Shown one piece after another: positions 19,610 to 27,633 of a stretch of DNA of 64,000 nt. The first letter of the stretch is position 1; each line of letters starts with the position of its first letter. Under the pieces are notes generated by a model. The model was not told the origin of the DNA. It saw nothing but the letters and a program-made list of their open reading frames with translations, and made no database searches. This stretch comes from Gemmatimonadota bacterium (lineage in GTDB: Bacteria > Gemmatimonadota > Gemmatimonadetes > Gemmatimonadales > Gemmatimonadaceae): positions 124,001 to 188,000 of the forward strand of contig JACPPC010000011.1 in assembly GCA_016191225.1 (NCBI GenBank), read 5' to 3'. The position numbers and the translations under genes were made by a program.

Positions 19610-20610
19610 GGGATGGGCCCCCGCCACGCCAGCAGCAGAAGCTCCAGCACCAGCAGCCCCAGGCCGGCGCCGAGCGGCCCGCGGTACAGGTCGGCGTAGC
19701 GCACGTAGCGCTTGACCCGCACCGGCACCCGCTCCAGCACGTCGATCTGCTCGGTGATCCGCTGGAGCGCCGTTGCGTCGCGGGCGCGGAAATACCGTCC
19801 CCCCGTGGTGCGCGCCACGTCCTGCAGGAGCGCCTCGTCGATGCGCACCGGCCGGTTCTCGTAGCGCAGGCCGAACAGGCCACGCCCCACCGGCACCGGC
19901 GCCACGCCCTCGGTGCCCACGCCAATCGTGTAGATCCGCACTCCCACGGTTGCCGCCGCCTGCGCCGCCGTGCGCGGGTCGATCGCCCCGCGGTTGTTCT
20001 CGCCGTCGGTGAGCAGGATCAGCACCCGCGACCGGCCCGGGGCGTCGCGCAGCCGGTTGGCCGCCGTCGCGATCGCCGTACCGATCGCCGTGCCGTCCTC
20101 GAGCATCCCGGCGTCAATGTTGTCCGTGGCCTGCAGCAGCACGGGGTAGTCCACCGCCAGCGGCACCTGCGTCAGCGCCTCGCCCGCGAAGGCGATCAGC
20201 CCGATCCGGTCGCCCGGGCGCCCGAGGATGAACTCCTTGATGCGCTCCTTGGCGACGGCGAGCCGGTTCTCCGGCTGGAAGTCCTCGGCCAGCATCGAGC
20301 TCGAGATGTCGAGCGCGATCATGATGTCGATGCCGTCGCTGAGCACCTGCTCCTCGCGCACCCCGGCCCGCGGCCGCGCGAGGGCCAGCACCATCGCCGC
20401 CACGGCCAGGGTGCGCAGCCCCACGGCCCCCGTCGTCACCCACGCGCGCGACGGGGCCGCCTGTGCCAGCATGCCGGTGCGCGAGAAGACGATCGCGGGG
20501 GGCCGGCGGCGGCGGCGCATCCACCACCACGCCGGGAGCAGCACGAGCGCCCCGAGGGCCCACGGCGAGGCGAAGGTGATCGTCCCCCACCACGCCAGCA
20601 ACTCGCTCAT
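19606..20610 (-). CDS. batA: VWA-domain membrane protein BatA
   Basis: The 334-residue protein is a von Willebrand A domain (MIDAS DISSS at residues 101-105, TDGENN later) framed by membrane helices at about 13-31, 58-78 and close to the C-terminus. This is the BatA arrangement, with the VWA domain facing the periplasm. A basic RRRRRR stretch follows the first helix. The ATG at 20610 overlaps the stop of the upstream gene (ATGA). It works with the MoxR ATPase encoded four genes upstream, by analogy with MoxR-VWA chaperone systems. Confidence 0.88.
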   Translation of the reverse strand: MSELLAWWGTITFASPWALGALVLLPAWWWMRRRRRPPAIVFSRTGMLAQAAPSRAWVTTGAVGLRTLAVAAMVLALARPRAGVREEQVLSDGIDIMIALDISSSMLAEDFQPENRLAVAKERIKEFILGRPGDRIGLIAFAGEALTQVPLAVDYPVLLQATDNIDAGMLEDGTAIGTAIATAANRLRDAPGRSRVLILLTDGENNRGAIDPRTAAQAAATVGVRIYTIGVGTEGVAPVPVGRGLFGLRYENRPVRIDEALLQDVARTTGGRYFRARDATALQRITEQIDVLERVPVRVKRYVRYADLYRGPLGAGLGLLVLELLLLAWRGPIP

Positions 20611-21533
20611 GCGGCCCGCCCCGCGCGCGGCACGCGCGCGGCGAGCTCGCCGAGCACGCGGCGCGCCCGCACCGCGTAGGCGCGCGACTCGTCGGCAGTG
20701 ACCGGCCGTCGCGCGAACTTCACCAGGTCGGCCTCCGCGAGGAGCGCCAGCACGTCCTCGGCCAGCGGCCCGATGCGCCGGTACGCGACCTCGCCAACCT
20801 CCGCCGTCGTCAAACCCGTCACCGCCTCCGGCCACCGCGCCATCAGCGACACCCGCACGATTTCAGCCGCGAGCGCGACCTCGCGAGCCGGTTCCCCCGC
20901 GGCGGCGAGGGCCAGCGCGTCGAGCCGGTCGAGCGACAGCACCGCCGCGGCCTCCGGCGCGATCGCAGCCGACCGTCGGCGCCGCTTCCAGGCACGCACC
21001 GCCAGCAGCAGGGCCACGAGCGCGAGCGCCACCGGCCACCACCGCTCCCACCACGGCCCCGCCACGGCGAGCGCGTCCCGCGCGGGGCGCGGGACGCGCC
21101 GCGCCGTGTCCGCCGGCAACACCGAGCGCACCACCACGGTGCGCGTCTCGAGCGGCAGGCGCCATTGCTGCGCGCCGAGCGTCACGACCGCCTCGCCGAG
21201 CGGCAGCGCGCGCGACCCGGGGCGCCACCCGACGACACGCCAGGTCGCCACGGCCACGGTTGCGCCGCCGCTCGTGCGCGCCTCCACGAGGCGCGGGTCG
21301 AGCGCCTCGACGTCGTCGCCGGTGGCGACCGCGACCGGAAACTCGATCGTCGCACCCGCGGGCGCCGTCACGCGCGCCACGAGGGTCACCGGATCACCGA
21401 CGGTCGCCGTGTCGGGCCCCAAGGCGACATCGGCCCGCACTCCCGGGAGCGTGCCGGGCGACTGCGCGCGCACGGGCCACGCCGCCGCCAGGGCCGCGAC
21501 CAGCCACGACAGGCACCGTGTGCGACCGCTCAC
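20607..21533 (-). CDS. Membrane protein of the Bat cluster (DUF4381-like position)
   Basis: The 308-residue protein has a signal peptide (LSWLVAALAAAWPVRAQ), then a periplasmic Ig-like region of about 125 residues (VRADVALGPDTATVGDPVTL). A single membrane helix follows near residue 173 (WWPVALALVALLLAVRAW) with an Arg-rich stop-transfer, then a cytoplasmic helical domain. This topology and its place between the DUF58 and BatA genes match the poorly characterised protein often found in Bat operons. Its function is unknown. The GTG at 21533 overlaps the DUF58 gene stop (GTGA). Confidence 0.72.
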   Translation of the reverse strand: MSGRTRCLSWLVAALAAAWPVRAQSPGTLPGVRADVALGPDTATVGDPVTLVARVTAPAGATIEFPVAVATGDDVEALDPRLVEARTSGGATVAVATWRVVGWRPGSRALPLGEAVVTLGAQQWRLPLETRTVVVRSVLPADTARRVPRPARDALAVAGPWWERWWPVALALVALLLAVRAWKRRRRSAAIAPEAAAVLSLDRLDALALAAAGEPAREVALAAEIVRVSLMARWPEAVTGLTTAEVGEVAYRRIGPLAEDVLALLAEADLVKFARRPVTADESRAYAVRARRVLGELAARVPRAGRAA

Positions 21534-22471
21534 CGGGCCCGCCCACGCCGCGCGTCGCGCCGCCGGAAGAACTTCATCAGCGGCTCCACGTAGCCGCGAT
21601 CGGTGCGTACGGCGATCTCGTCGATCCCCCACCGCGCGAACCGCGACGCCCGCTCGCCGTGCTCGGCGCAGACCCGGTCGGCGAATGCCTGCCGCACCCG
21701 GGGGTCGCTCGTGTCGACCTCCGCCACCGCCCCGCTCTCCGGGTCGACCAGCCGGGCCACGCCCACGTCGGGGAGGGCGCGCTCCGCCGGGTCATCCACG
21801 GTCACGGCAATCACGTCGTGTCGCCGCGCGAGGCGGTCGAGGGCCTTCTCGTCGTCGAGCGCGGCGCGCGTGCTCCCGGCGGTCGAGAGGAAGTCCGACA
21901 CCACGAACACCACCGCGCGCTGCGGCAGGAGGCGCAGCGTGTAGTCGAGCCCGGCGGCGAGCGAGGTCCCCGTCCGCGCCGGCTCCACCACCAGCAGGTC
22001 GCGCACGAGGCGCAGCGCATGCCGCCGCCCCTTGGCCGGCGGCACCACGTGCTCCACGCGGTCGGTGAACAGCAGCCCCCCCACGCGGTCGTTGTTGCGC
22101 GATGCGCAGAGCGCGATCACCGCCGCGAACTCGGCGGCGAGCTCCGACTTGAAGCGGCCGCGCGTGCCGAATCGTGACGACCCCGACGCATCCACGGCGA
22201 TCATCACGGTCAGCTCGCGCTCCTCCACATAGAGCCGCACGAACGGGCGGCCCATCCGCGCGGTCACGTTCCAGTCGATCGTGCGCACCTCGTCCCCGGG
22301 CTGGTACTCGCGCACCTCGGCGAACTCCATCCCCTGCCCCTTGAAGACGGAGCGGTACTCGCCCGCGAACGAGGCGCTCACCAGACCCCGCGTGCGCAAC
22401 TCGAGCCGGCGGACCTGGCGCAGCACTTCCGGCGGCGGGGCGCGCCTCGCCCCCGCCGCGGCCCCGGTCAT
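21530..22471 (-). CDS. DUF58 domain protein
   Basis: The 313-residue cytoplasmic protein carries the DUF58 signature: a GEYRSVFKGQGMEF segment followed by EVREYQPGDEVRTIDWNV (residues about 52-69). A VWA-like fold follows with VDASGSSRFG acting as a MIDAS-type loop. DUF58 proteins are routinely encoded beside MoxR ATPases and VWA proteins. They are thought to help assemble or insert metal-containing or membrane complexes. Here the ATG overlaps the moxR stop (ATGA, 22468-22471), so they should be made in concert. Confidence 0.9.
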   Translation of the reverse strand: MTGAAAGARRAPPPEVLRQVRRLELRTRGLVSASFAGEYRSVFKGQGMEFAEVREYQPGDEVRTIDWNVTARMGRPFVRLYVEERELTVMIAVDASGSSRFGTRGRFKSELAAEFAAVIALCASRNNDRVGGLLFTDRVEHVVPPAKGRRHALRLVRDLLVVEPARTGTSLAAGLDYTLRLLPQRAVVFVVSDFLSTAGSTRAALDDEKALDRLARRHDVIAVTVDDPAERALPDVGVARLVDPESGAVAEVDTSDPRVRQAFADRVCAEHGERASRFARWGIDEIAVRTDRGYVEPLMKFFRRRDARRGRAR

Positions 22472-23466
22472 GGGGCCGTGACGGCGGCCAGCAGCCGCTC
22501 CACGATCCCGTCGCTCGTCACCGACTCCGCCTCGGCCTCGAAGGTGGTCAGCACCCGGTGCCGCAGCACGTCGGGGGCGACCGCCTTCACGTCGTCGGGG
22601 GTCACGAAGCCGCGGCCACGCAGGAAGGCGTGGGCCCGCGAAGCCTGCGCGAGCGCGATCGACGCCCGCGGGCTCGCCCCGAACTCGATCAGCGGCGCGA
22701 GGTCGGCGGCCCCGGCGCTGGCCGGGTTCCGCGTGGCGTGCACGAGGTCCACGATGTAGTCGGCCACCCGCGCGTCCATGAACGTGTCGTGCACCTGCGC
22801 CCGGGCGGCGACAATTCCCGCCGTCGTCGCCACCGCCGTCACGCCGATCGGGTCGCCACCCGCCATGCGCCGCATGATCTCCCGCTCCTGCTCCCGCGTC
22901 GGGTAGTCGACGCGGAGCTTCATCATGAAACGGTCGACCTGGGCCTCGGGCAACGGGTACGTCCCCTCCTGCTCGATCGGGTTCTGGGTCGCCAGCACCA
23001 GGAACGGCTCCTCGAGCACGAAGGTGGTCCCCCCGATCGTCACCTGCTTCTCCTGCATCGCCTCGAGCAGCGCACTCTGCACCTTGGCGGGGGCGCGGTT
23101 GATTTCGTCGGCCAGCAGGATGTTGGTGAAGATCGGCCCCTGCTTGACCGAGAACCGCCCCGTCGCCTGGTCGAACACCTGCGTGCCGAGGATGTCGGCC
23201 GGCAGGAGGTCGGGGGTGAACTGGATGCGCTTGAAGGTCGCGTCGACCGTCTCGGCGAGGGTGCGCACCGCCAGCGTCTTGGCGAGTCCGGGGACGCCCT
23301 CGAGCAGCACATGCCCGCCGGTGAGCAGGCTGATCAGCAGCCGCTCGACCATCGCCTCCTGGCCGACCACGCGCCGCGCGACCTGCTCGAGCACGGCATG
23401 CACCAGGCCGCCCTCGACGGCGTCCGCCTCGCCCTGGTCCTGCTGGGAATGTCCGACCGTCGCCAC
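22468..23466 (-). CDS. moxR: MoxR-family AAA+ ATPase
   Basis: The 332-residue ATPase has Walker A GVPGLAKT at residues 57-64, Walker B LLADEINRAP near 115-124, sensor 1 ATQNPIEQEG and the C-terminal lid helices. MoxR proteins act as chaperones with VWA-domain partners, four of which follow in this cluster. The N-terminal 20 residues are polar and vary in the family. It lies 34 bases after the pseudouridine synthase gene and begins the Bat part of the cluster. Confidence 0.94.
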   Translation of the reverse strand: MATVGHSQQDQGEADAVEGGLVHAVLEQVARRVVGQEAMVERLLISLLTGGHVLLEGVPGLAKTLAVRTLAETVDATFKRIQFTPDLLPADILGTQVFDQATGRFSVKQGPIFTNILLADEINRAPAKVQSALLEAMQEKQVTIGGTTFVLEEPFLVLATQNPIEQEGTYPLPEAQVDRFMMKLRVDYPTREQEREIMRRMAGGDPIGVTAVATTAGIVAARAQVHDTFMDARVADYIVDLVHATRNPASAGAADLAPLIEFGASPRASIALAQASRAHAFLRGRGFVTPDDVKAVAPDVLRHRVLTTFEAEAESVTSDGIVERLLAAVTAP

Positions 23467-23500
23467 GCCGACCCTCGCTGTGCGGGAGTGTACGCCGAAA

Positions 23501-24229
23501 CTACACCTGGGAGAGCGCGTCGATCACTTCGCGTTCGTGCCGGGTCAGGGGGCGCGTCTCGCCCGGGGGGAGCGACCCAAGCGCGACCGGCCCGTAGCGG
23601 GTCCGGACGAGGCGCTTGACCTCGAGGTCGAGCGCCTTGCACAGGCGCCGCACCTCGTGCGTGCGCCCCTCGGCGATCGTCACCTCCAGTTCCCACAGCC
23701 GGCCCCCGAGCGACCGCGCCTCGGCGTGCGCCACCTGCACCAGCCCGTCGTCGAGCTCCACGCCGCGCCGCGCCTGCGCCGCCGCCACCACCGCGTTGCC
23801 GCCGACCGTCGCCACGTAGGTGCGCTCCACTCCCGTGCTCGGGTGGGTCAGCTTGTGCGCGGCGTCGCCGTCGTTGGTGAGCAGCAGCACCCCCTCGGTG
23901 AGGTAGTCGAGCCGCCCGACATAGGTGAGCCCGGGCAGGTCGCGGCCGCCGAGCAGGTCGAACACCGTCCGGCGTCCCTCGGGGTCCTTGCGCGTGGTGA
24001 TCACCCCCGACGGCTTGTGCAGCACGATCCAGCGCGGCGCGGCGGGGGCGGCGACCGTCTTGCCGTCCACCGTGATCGTGTCGGCGGCGGGATCGCACGA
24101 CTGGCCGGTGATCGCGACCACGCCGTTGATGCGCACGCGCCCGGCGGCCACGAGCGCCTCCGACGCCCGGCGCGACGCGACCCCCGCGCGGGCGAGGGCC
24201 CGCTGGATGCGCATCGTCTCGGCCGCCAT
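23501..24229 (-). CDS. rluB: Pseudouridine synthase, RluB/RsuA family
   Basis: The 242-residue enzyme isomerises uridine in rRNA. An N-terminal S4 RNA-binding domain (MRIQRALARAGVASRRASE) precedes the catalytic domain. The catalytic Asp is D108 in GRLDYLTEG, and the C-terminal motif RTHEVRRLCKAL is present. Position after scpB is the usual one for RluB, which modifies 23S rRNA near position 2605, though RluE or RsuA activity cannot be ruled out. Its start overlaps the scpB stop by one base (TGATG). Confidence 0.9.
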   Translation of the reverse strand: MAAETMRIQRALARAGVASRRASEALVAAGRVRINGVVAITGQSCDPAADTITVDGKTVAAPAAPRWIVLHKPSGVITTRKDPEGRRTVFDLLGGRDLPGLTYVGRLDYLTEGVLLLTNDGDAAHKLTHPSTGVERTYVATVGGNAVVAAAQARRGVELDDGLVQVAHAEARSLGGRLWELEVTIAEGRTHEVRRLCKALDLEVKRLVRTRYGPVALGSLPPGETRPLTRHEREVIDALSQV

Positions 24230-24813
24230 CAGCCCACCGGCTCGGGAACCGTCTCGTCCGGCTCGGGGGTTGCCGACTCGAGGTGGCGCAGCGCGATCGC
24301 CAGCTCGTCGGCGCGCGGCAGCTCGCCGAGGTGGCGCAGCGCGAAATGCTCGAGGAACAGCGACGTGGTGCCGTAGAGGAGCGGGCGACCCAGTCCCTCG
24401 CCGCGGCCGGTGATGTCGATCAGCCCGCGCTCGTGCAGCGACTTGAGCACGCTCCCCACGGAGACGCCCCTGATCTCCTCGATCTCCAGGCGCCCGATCG
24501 GCTGCCGGTAGGCGATGATCGCCAGCGTCTCCAGCGACGCGCCGGAGAGGCGCGACGGGCGGACGGCGAGCTGCGCCCGCTCGATCGCCTCGGTGTACTC
24601 GGGCCGGGTGAGGATCTGGTACCCGCCCCCCGCCTCGGCGAGGGCGACCCCGTGGCCGTTCACGTCGTACTGCTCGCGCAGCTCGTCGAGGGCCGCGGCG
24701 ACCGCCGCCGGCGACGCCTCGGGGTCGAGCGTCGCGAGCTCCTCGGTCGTGATCGGGCGGGCGCTCGCGAAGAGCGCGGCCTCAAGCAGCTTCGCCAGCG
24801 GCGTCACGGGCAA
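24229..24813 (-). CDS. scpB: Segregation and condensation protein B
   Basis: The 194-residue protein is a partner of ScpA and SMC in the condensin complex that compacts the chromosome. It consists of two winged helices, with LLEAALFASARPITTEELA at the start and LAIIAYRQPIGRLEIEEIRG in the second domain, a strong family mark. It overlaps scpA by 32 bases and rluB by one base, a conserved scpA-scpB-rluB arrangement. Confidence 0.95.
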   Translation of the reverse strand: MPVTPLAKLLEAALFASARPITTEELATLDPEASPAAVAAALDELREQYDVNGHGVALAEAGGGYQILTRPEYTEAIERAQLAVRPSRLSGASLETLAIIAYRQPIGRLEIEEIRGVSVGSVLKSLHERGLIDITGRGEGLGRPLLYGTTSLFLEHFALRHLGELPRADELAIALRHLESATPEPDETVPEPVG

Positions 24814-25519
24814 TCTCCACGTCAGCGAACGGTCGGGGTTGGGCGAGCCGCAGCTCGCCGAGCTTGGCCATCTCGAGCAGGGCGAGCAGGACCGAGAGCA
24901 CCTGCCACGGCTCGGCCCCCTGCTGCACCACGTCGCGCCAGCGGATGCGCGCCCTCAGCAGCAGCACGGCCCGCACAATCTCGATCGCCCCCGGCACGTC
25001 GAGGGCGCGCGGCACGACCTCGTGCAGCGCCGGCTCGCGCGCCGCGCGGAGCACCCGGTCGACGGCGGCCATCAGCTCGACGAGCGAGAGCGCCAGCGGC
25101 GCCTGGGGCGGGGGCGCCCCCTCCGGGAGCCACGCCCGCGCAAACCGGTTGCGGCGCGCGTCGGCCATCTGCTCGAACCGGTCCACCACCTCGCGCACCT
25201 GCTGGTACTCCAGCAGGCGGCGCACGAGCTCCGCCCGCGGGTCCTCCCAGGCGTCGTCGGCCTCGTTGCGCGGGAGGAGCATCTGCGCCTTGATCCGCAC
25301 CAGCCGCGCCGCCATCTCGAGGTAGTCGGCCGCCTCGTCGAGCGGCAGGTCGCGAATGCGCGCGAGGAACTGCTGCGCGATGTGCGCCACCGGGATGTCG
25401 TAGATGTCGACCTTCTCGTCGCGAATGAGCGACAGCAGCAGGTCGAGCGGTCCGCTGAAGGCCGGAAGCTCGACGTCGAAGCTGGAGGGGCCGCGTTCAG
25501 CGGCGAGGGCGACGGCCAA
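24782..25519 (-). CDS. scpA: Segregation and condensation protein A
   Basis: The 245-residue kleisin bridges the SMC heads. After about 16 variable residues the family start VELPAFSGPLDLLLSLI appears, then YDIPVAHIAQQFL and YLEMAARLVRIKAQMLLP. The C-terminal winged helix includes LLALLEMAKLGELRLAQ. The only usable start is TTG at 25519, since an in-frame TGA lies ten codons upstream with no ATG or GTG between. It is the first gene of the long minus-strand cluster and sits at the edge of a lower-GC accessory patch, so the natural promoter may have been altered. Confidence 0.93.
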   Translation of the reverse strand: MAVALAAERGPSSFDVELPAFSGPLDLLLSLIRDEKVDIYDIPVAHIAQQFLARIRDLPLDEAADYLEMAARLVRIKAQMLLPRNEADDAWEDPRAELVRRLLEYQQVREVVDRFEQMADARRNRFARAWLPEGAPPPQAPLALSLVELMAAVDRVLRAAREPALHEVVPRALDVPGAIEIVRAVLLLRARIRWRDVVQQGAEPWQVLSVLLALLEMAKLGELRLAQPRPFADVEIARDAAGEAA

Positions 25520-25926
25520 CGAAGGAAGCGTCCGAGTTGCTGGAAAGGGTCAGAACCTCGAACAATCTATTCGTGAATCGAGGCAACTTCTAGGTCGCAA
25601 TCGGGTACGGCAGGCGCTATTCTCGGCGCAGAGCGGCCCCACCTCGCCGCTGGTGCAGCTCGGCGACCTCCTCGCACGCGACGGCTTCGCCGGCACGCTC
25701 ACTCCTGAGCGACGAGGGGCCTGAGTCTCAGGAGGCCGGGTTCCGACGGTTACCGCTGCGTCGAGAGCCGGACGAACGGCAGCTCCGCTCGACCTGGCCG
25801 CGCCTGCTTCTTGACCCGGGCTGCTTCACTGCCTCTCAGGACGGCCGCCTGGAATTGCCACCGTCATCCTTCGCTCGTCTACAATGCATGAGCATGCAGT
25901 AGGTAGTTCAGGAGCTAAACCGACTC
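25520..25926. other. Intergenic stretch, lower GC, no confident gene
   Basis: About 400 bases separate scpA from the nucleotidyltransferase gene, with visibly lower GC than the flanking core. A plus-strand open frame that ends at 25724 (tail LVQLGDLLARDGFAGTLTPE) looks protein-like and may be the C-terminal remnant of an inserted gene, but I cannot name it. Two weak inverted repeats occur: 25556-25583 (6-bp arms, 16-base loop) and 25720-25732 (CCTGAG-T-CTCAGG). The upstream control region of scpA must lie here. Confidence 0.4.
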
Positions 25927-26409
25927 GTGGTTGAGAGTGTGATCGAGTCCTACGCGATTGGAGGCGGCGTCGGGGCACAGGCGTACCTGACACCGATGTC
26001 GACGGAGGACATCGACGTCTTCGTAGCGGTGAAGCCCGAAGTCGCGGCGACACTGCAGCCCCTCCAGGAGATTTACGCATCGCTCGCGGGACGCGCGAAA
26101 GCGGATGGGCTATACCTTGTGATCGGCGGGTGGCCGGTCCGATTTCTCGTGGTGCCCGACCTGCTGCATCTCGATGCGGTGAGAACGGCAGTAACACGCG
26201 AGATCGGAGGCGAACCGGCACGCTTCATGCGACCGGAGTACCTGGCAGCGATCGCGTTGAAGACCGGCCGCCCGTCGGACAAGGCAAGACTCTTGGAGTT
26301 CCTTCAGACCGGCGCGGTCGACAGGCCCGCACTCGAGGAGCCAGTCGCTCGCCACGACCTCGCAGATCGTTGGAGCTTGTTCAAGCGACAGATACTAGGA
26401 GCGCAATGA
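25927..26409 (+). CDS. Nucleotidyltransferase-fold protein of a two-gene module, possibly 5'-damaged
   Basis: The 160-residue product has the minimal nucleotidyltransferase fold. The G-G loop AIGGGVGAQAYL is at residues 10-21 and the metal-binding D28/D30 pair lies in TEDIDVFV, followed by a third strand with FLVVPDLLHLDAV. Such proteins pair with a small helical partner, as here (overlap ATGA at 26406), in toxin-antitoxin-like modules. In the same frame upstream, ATG-AGC-ATG-CAG (25888-25899) is followed by an amber TAG (25900-25902). The intact frame VVQELNRLV... then continues, so the natural start may lie at 25888 or 25894 and be lost by mutation. GTG 25927 with AGGAG at 25910-25914 is the remaining start. 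Confidence 0.65.
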   Translation: MVESVIESYAIGGGVGAQAYLTPMSTEDIDVFVAVKPEVAATLQPLQEIYASLAGRAKADGLYLVIGGWPVRFLVVPDLLHLDAVRTAVTREIGGEPARFMRPEYLAAIALKTGRPSDKARLLEFLQTGAVDRPALEEPVARHDLADRWSLFKRQILGAQ

Positions 26410-26954
26410 GCGACACATTCTGGCGGCAGATCAGCCGAGCAAAGGCGGCGCACCGCAAGCGCTCCGCGGACCTGCCACTCGATGAAAAGGTGAAGACCCT
26501 TGAGCGGCTTCGCGAGCGCGCGCGGGTCATTCTTGGGGCGGCGCCAGGACCAAACTTGCTCGAGGCGCGGGACGTACGGAACGACGTCTCGCGTTCAGAG
26601 AATGAACCGGAAACGGCGTTGGCGGCGATCTCGATATTTGGCGCCGACATCGCCTTGGTGGCAAGCCGCTTTGACGGCTCCGGAGAGAGGAAGGCCGATC
26701 TTCCACCCGCCCCAGCGAGTCCCTCCGCTTGCTTCCCGTTCTCGAGCAGTGCCTCGTCTGCGATCTCGTTCGTGAGGAAGTCCGGGGCAAGATGTCGATC
26801 CTTGGCTTCCTCGGCATTTGTCCGGCCGTCGACGTCGGAGTGCTACATCTGGAAAGGCCGGTTAGCCTCACGTTCCTGGTGCTGGGAAGCGGAGGCGACG
26901 GCGCACACCGAGCGTCATTTCAGGTCGTCGATGAAACCGACGGTCGGGTTGTAG
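26406..26954 (+). CDS. Small partner protein of the nucleotidyltransferase module (run-on C-terminus)
   Basis: The first 45 or so residues (SDTFWRQISRAKAAHRKRSA, then LPLDEKVKTLERLRERARVI) are helical and charged. They match the look of the short partner that follows such nucleotidyltransferases. The ATG overlaps the upstream stop by four bases. Beyond about residue 60 the sequence becomes Ser/Arg-rich and loses protein character, and from 26729 it overlaps a better gene in another frame. The intended stop has therefore probably been lost by a frameshift, and the true gene would end near 26600-26650. The role of the pair is not established from the sequence. Confidence 0.45.
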   Translation: MSDTFWRQISRAKAAHRKRSADLPLDEKVKTLERLRERARVILGAAPGPNLLEARDVRNDVSRSENEPETALAAISIFGADIALVASRFDGSGERKADLPPAPASPSACFPFSSSASSAISFVRKSGARCRSLASSAFVRPSTSECYIWKGRLASRSWCWEAEATAHTERHFRSSMKPTVGL

Positions 26955-27124
26955 GTGCGTCCGCCGAGGCGCCGCTGGTTTCGAGAGCTGGACTTCGGAC
27001 AACCGCTGTCGTGACCCTCGTTCTCACGTTTGGTCATGGTGGAGCGTTTTCGCTCCGTGGCGTGGTTGAGGGAGCGATAGCGAGGGCCGCGCGCTTTACC
27101 GTGAGCCAGCTTGCCGCGACCTGA
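26729..27124 (+). CDS. Short protein resembling the DUF6941 type
   Basis: The 131-residue protein begins LPVLEQCLVCDLVREEVRGK followed by MSILGFLGICPAVDVGVLHL. This resembles a family of small uncharacterised proteins with a 'CD-R-E--GK-S-LG' opening and a beta-sandwich-like body. There is no signal peptide or membrane helix. TTG at 26729 is the only start after an in-frame TGA. It overlaps the run-on tail of the preceding frame. The family assignment is from memory of the pattern and is uncertain; the function is unknown. Confidence 0.55.
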   Translation: MLPVLEQCLVCDLVREEVRGKMSILGFLGICPAVDVGVLHLERPVSLTFLVLGSGGDGAHRASFQVVDETDGRVVGASAEAPLVSRAGLRTTAVVTLVLTFGHGGAFSLRGVVEGAIARAARFTVSQLAAT

Positions 27125-27164
27125 CCTCGCCATCTCTATTCACGCACGCTGGACGAGTGGCGGG

Positions 27165-27194
27165 TTGACTTCCATCCCCAGCCCCCGCTATGAT
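27165..27194 (+). promoter_or_regulatory. Promoter of rpsT
   Basis: TTGACT (-35, 27165-27170) and TATGAT (-10, 27189-27194) are separated by 18 bases, a near-consensus housekeeping sigma promoter. The predicted transcript starts at about 27201 and gives rpsT a leader of roughly 57 bases. Confidence 0.85.
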
Positions 27195-27257
27195 TCAAGG
27201 CTCGCGCCGAATTCCTGTTGTCGCCGGCGCGACTGACCGTTTCCGAGAGCTCCCAGC

Positions 27258-27491
27258 GTGCCGAATCTCCAGTCGTCCAAGAAGGACATGCGGAAGTCGC
27301 GTGCCGCGCAGGTGCGCAACCGCGCCCAGCGCTCCGCGCTCCGTTCCGCCCTCAAGAAGGCCACCAGCGAAGGCTCGACCGCCGAGGCCCGCCTCGCCGC
27401 CGTCAAGCTCCTCGATCGCGCCGCCCGCAAGGGACTGATCCACGCCAATGCCGCCGGCCGCCACAAGAGCCGCCTCGCCAAGGCCAGGTAG
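27258..27491 (+). CDS. rpsT: 30S ribosomal protein S20
   Basis: The 77-residue basic protein binds 16S rRNA at the bottom of the small subunit. It has the family pattern PNLQSSKKDMRKSRAAQVRN at the start and a C-terminal KGLIHANAAGRHKSRLAK helix. It starts with GTG, and rpsT in other bacteria also often has a weak start (UUG or GUG) used in autoregulation. A clear promoter lies upstream and a strong terminator hairpin follows, so it is a single-gene unit. Confidence 0.95.
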   Translation: MPNLQSSKKDMRKSRAAQVRNRAQRSALRSALKKATSEGSTAEARLAAVKLLDRAARKGLIHANAAGRHKSRLAKAR

Positions 27492-27513
27492 CACCGCGCG
27501 ACGCCGCGCCGCC

Positions 27514-27539
27514 GAGCCGCCCCTGCCAGGGCGGCTCGT
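27514..27539 (+). terminator. Rho-independent-type terminator after rpsT
   Basis: A perfect 10-base-pair GC-rich stem (27514-27523 with 27530-27539) closes a 6-base loop and is followed by TTCGTTT. It begins 22 bases after the rpsT stop. Confidence 0.85.
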
Positions 27540-27633
27540 TCGTTTCCCCCCTCCCAGCGCATGGCCCCCTCGCGCGCCGTCGCCGTAGATTTCACGCGTC
27601 ACGCCGCCCCACTCCCTGCAGGAGCGACTCGCC

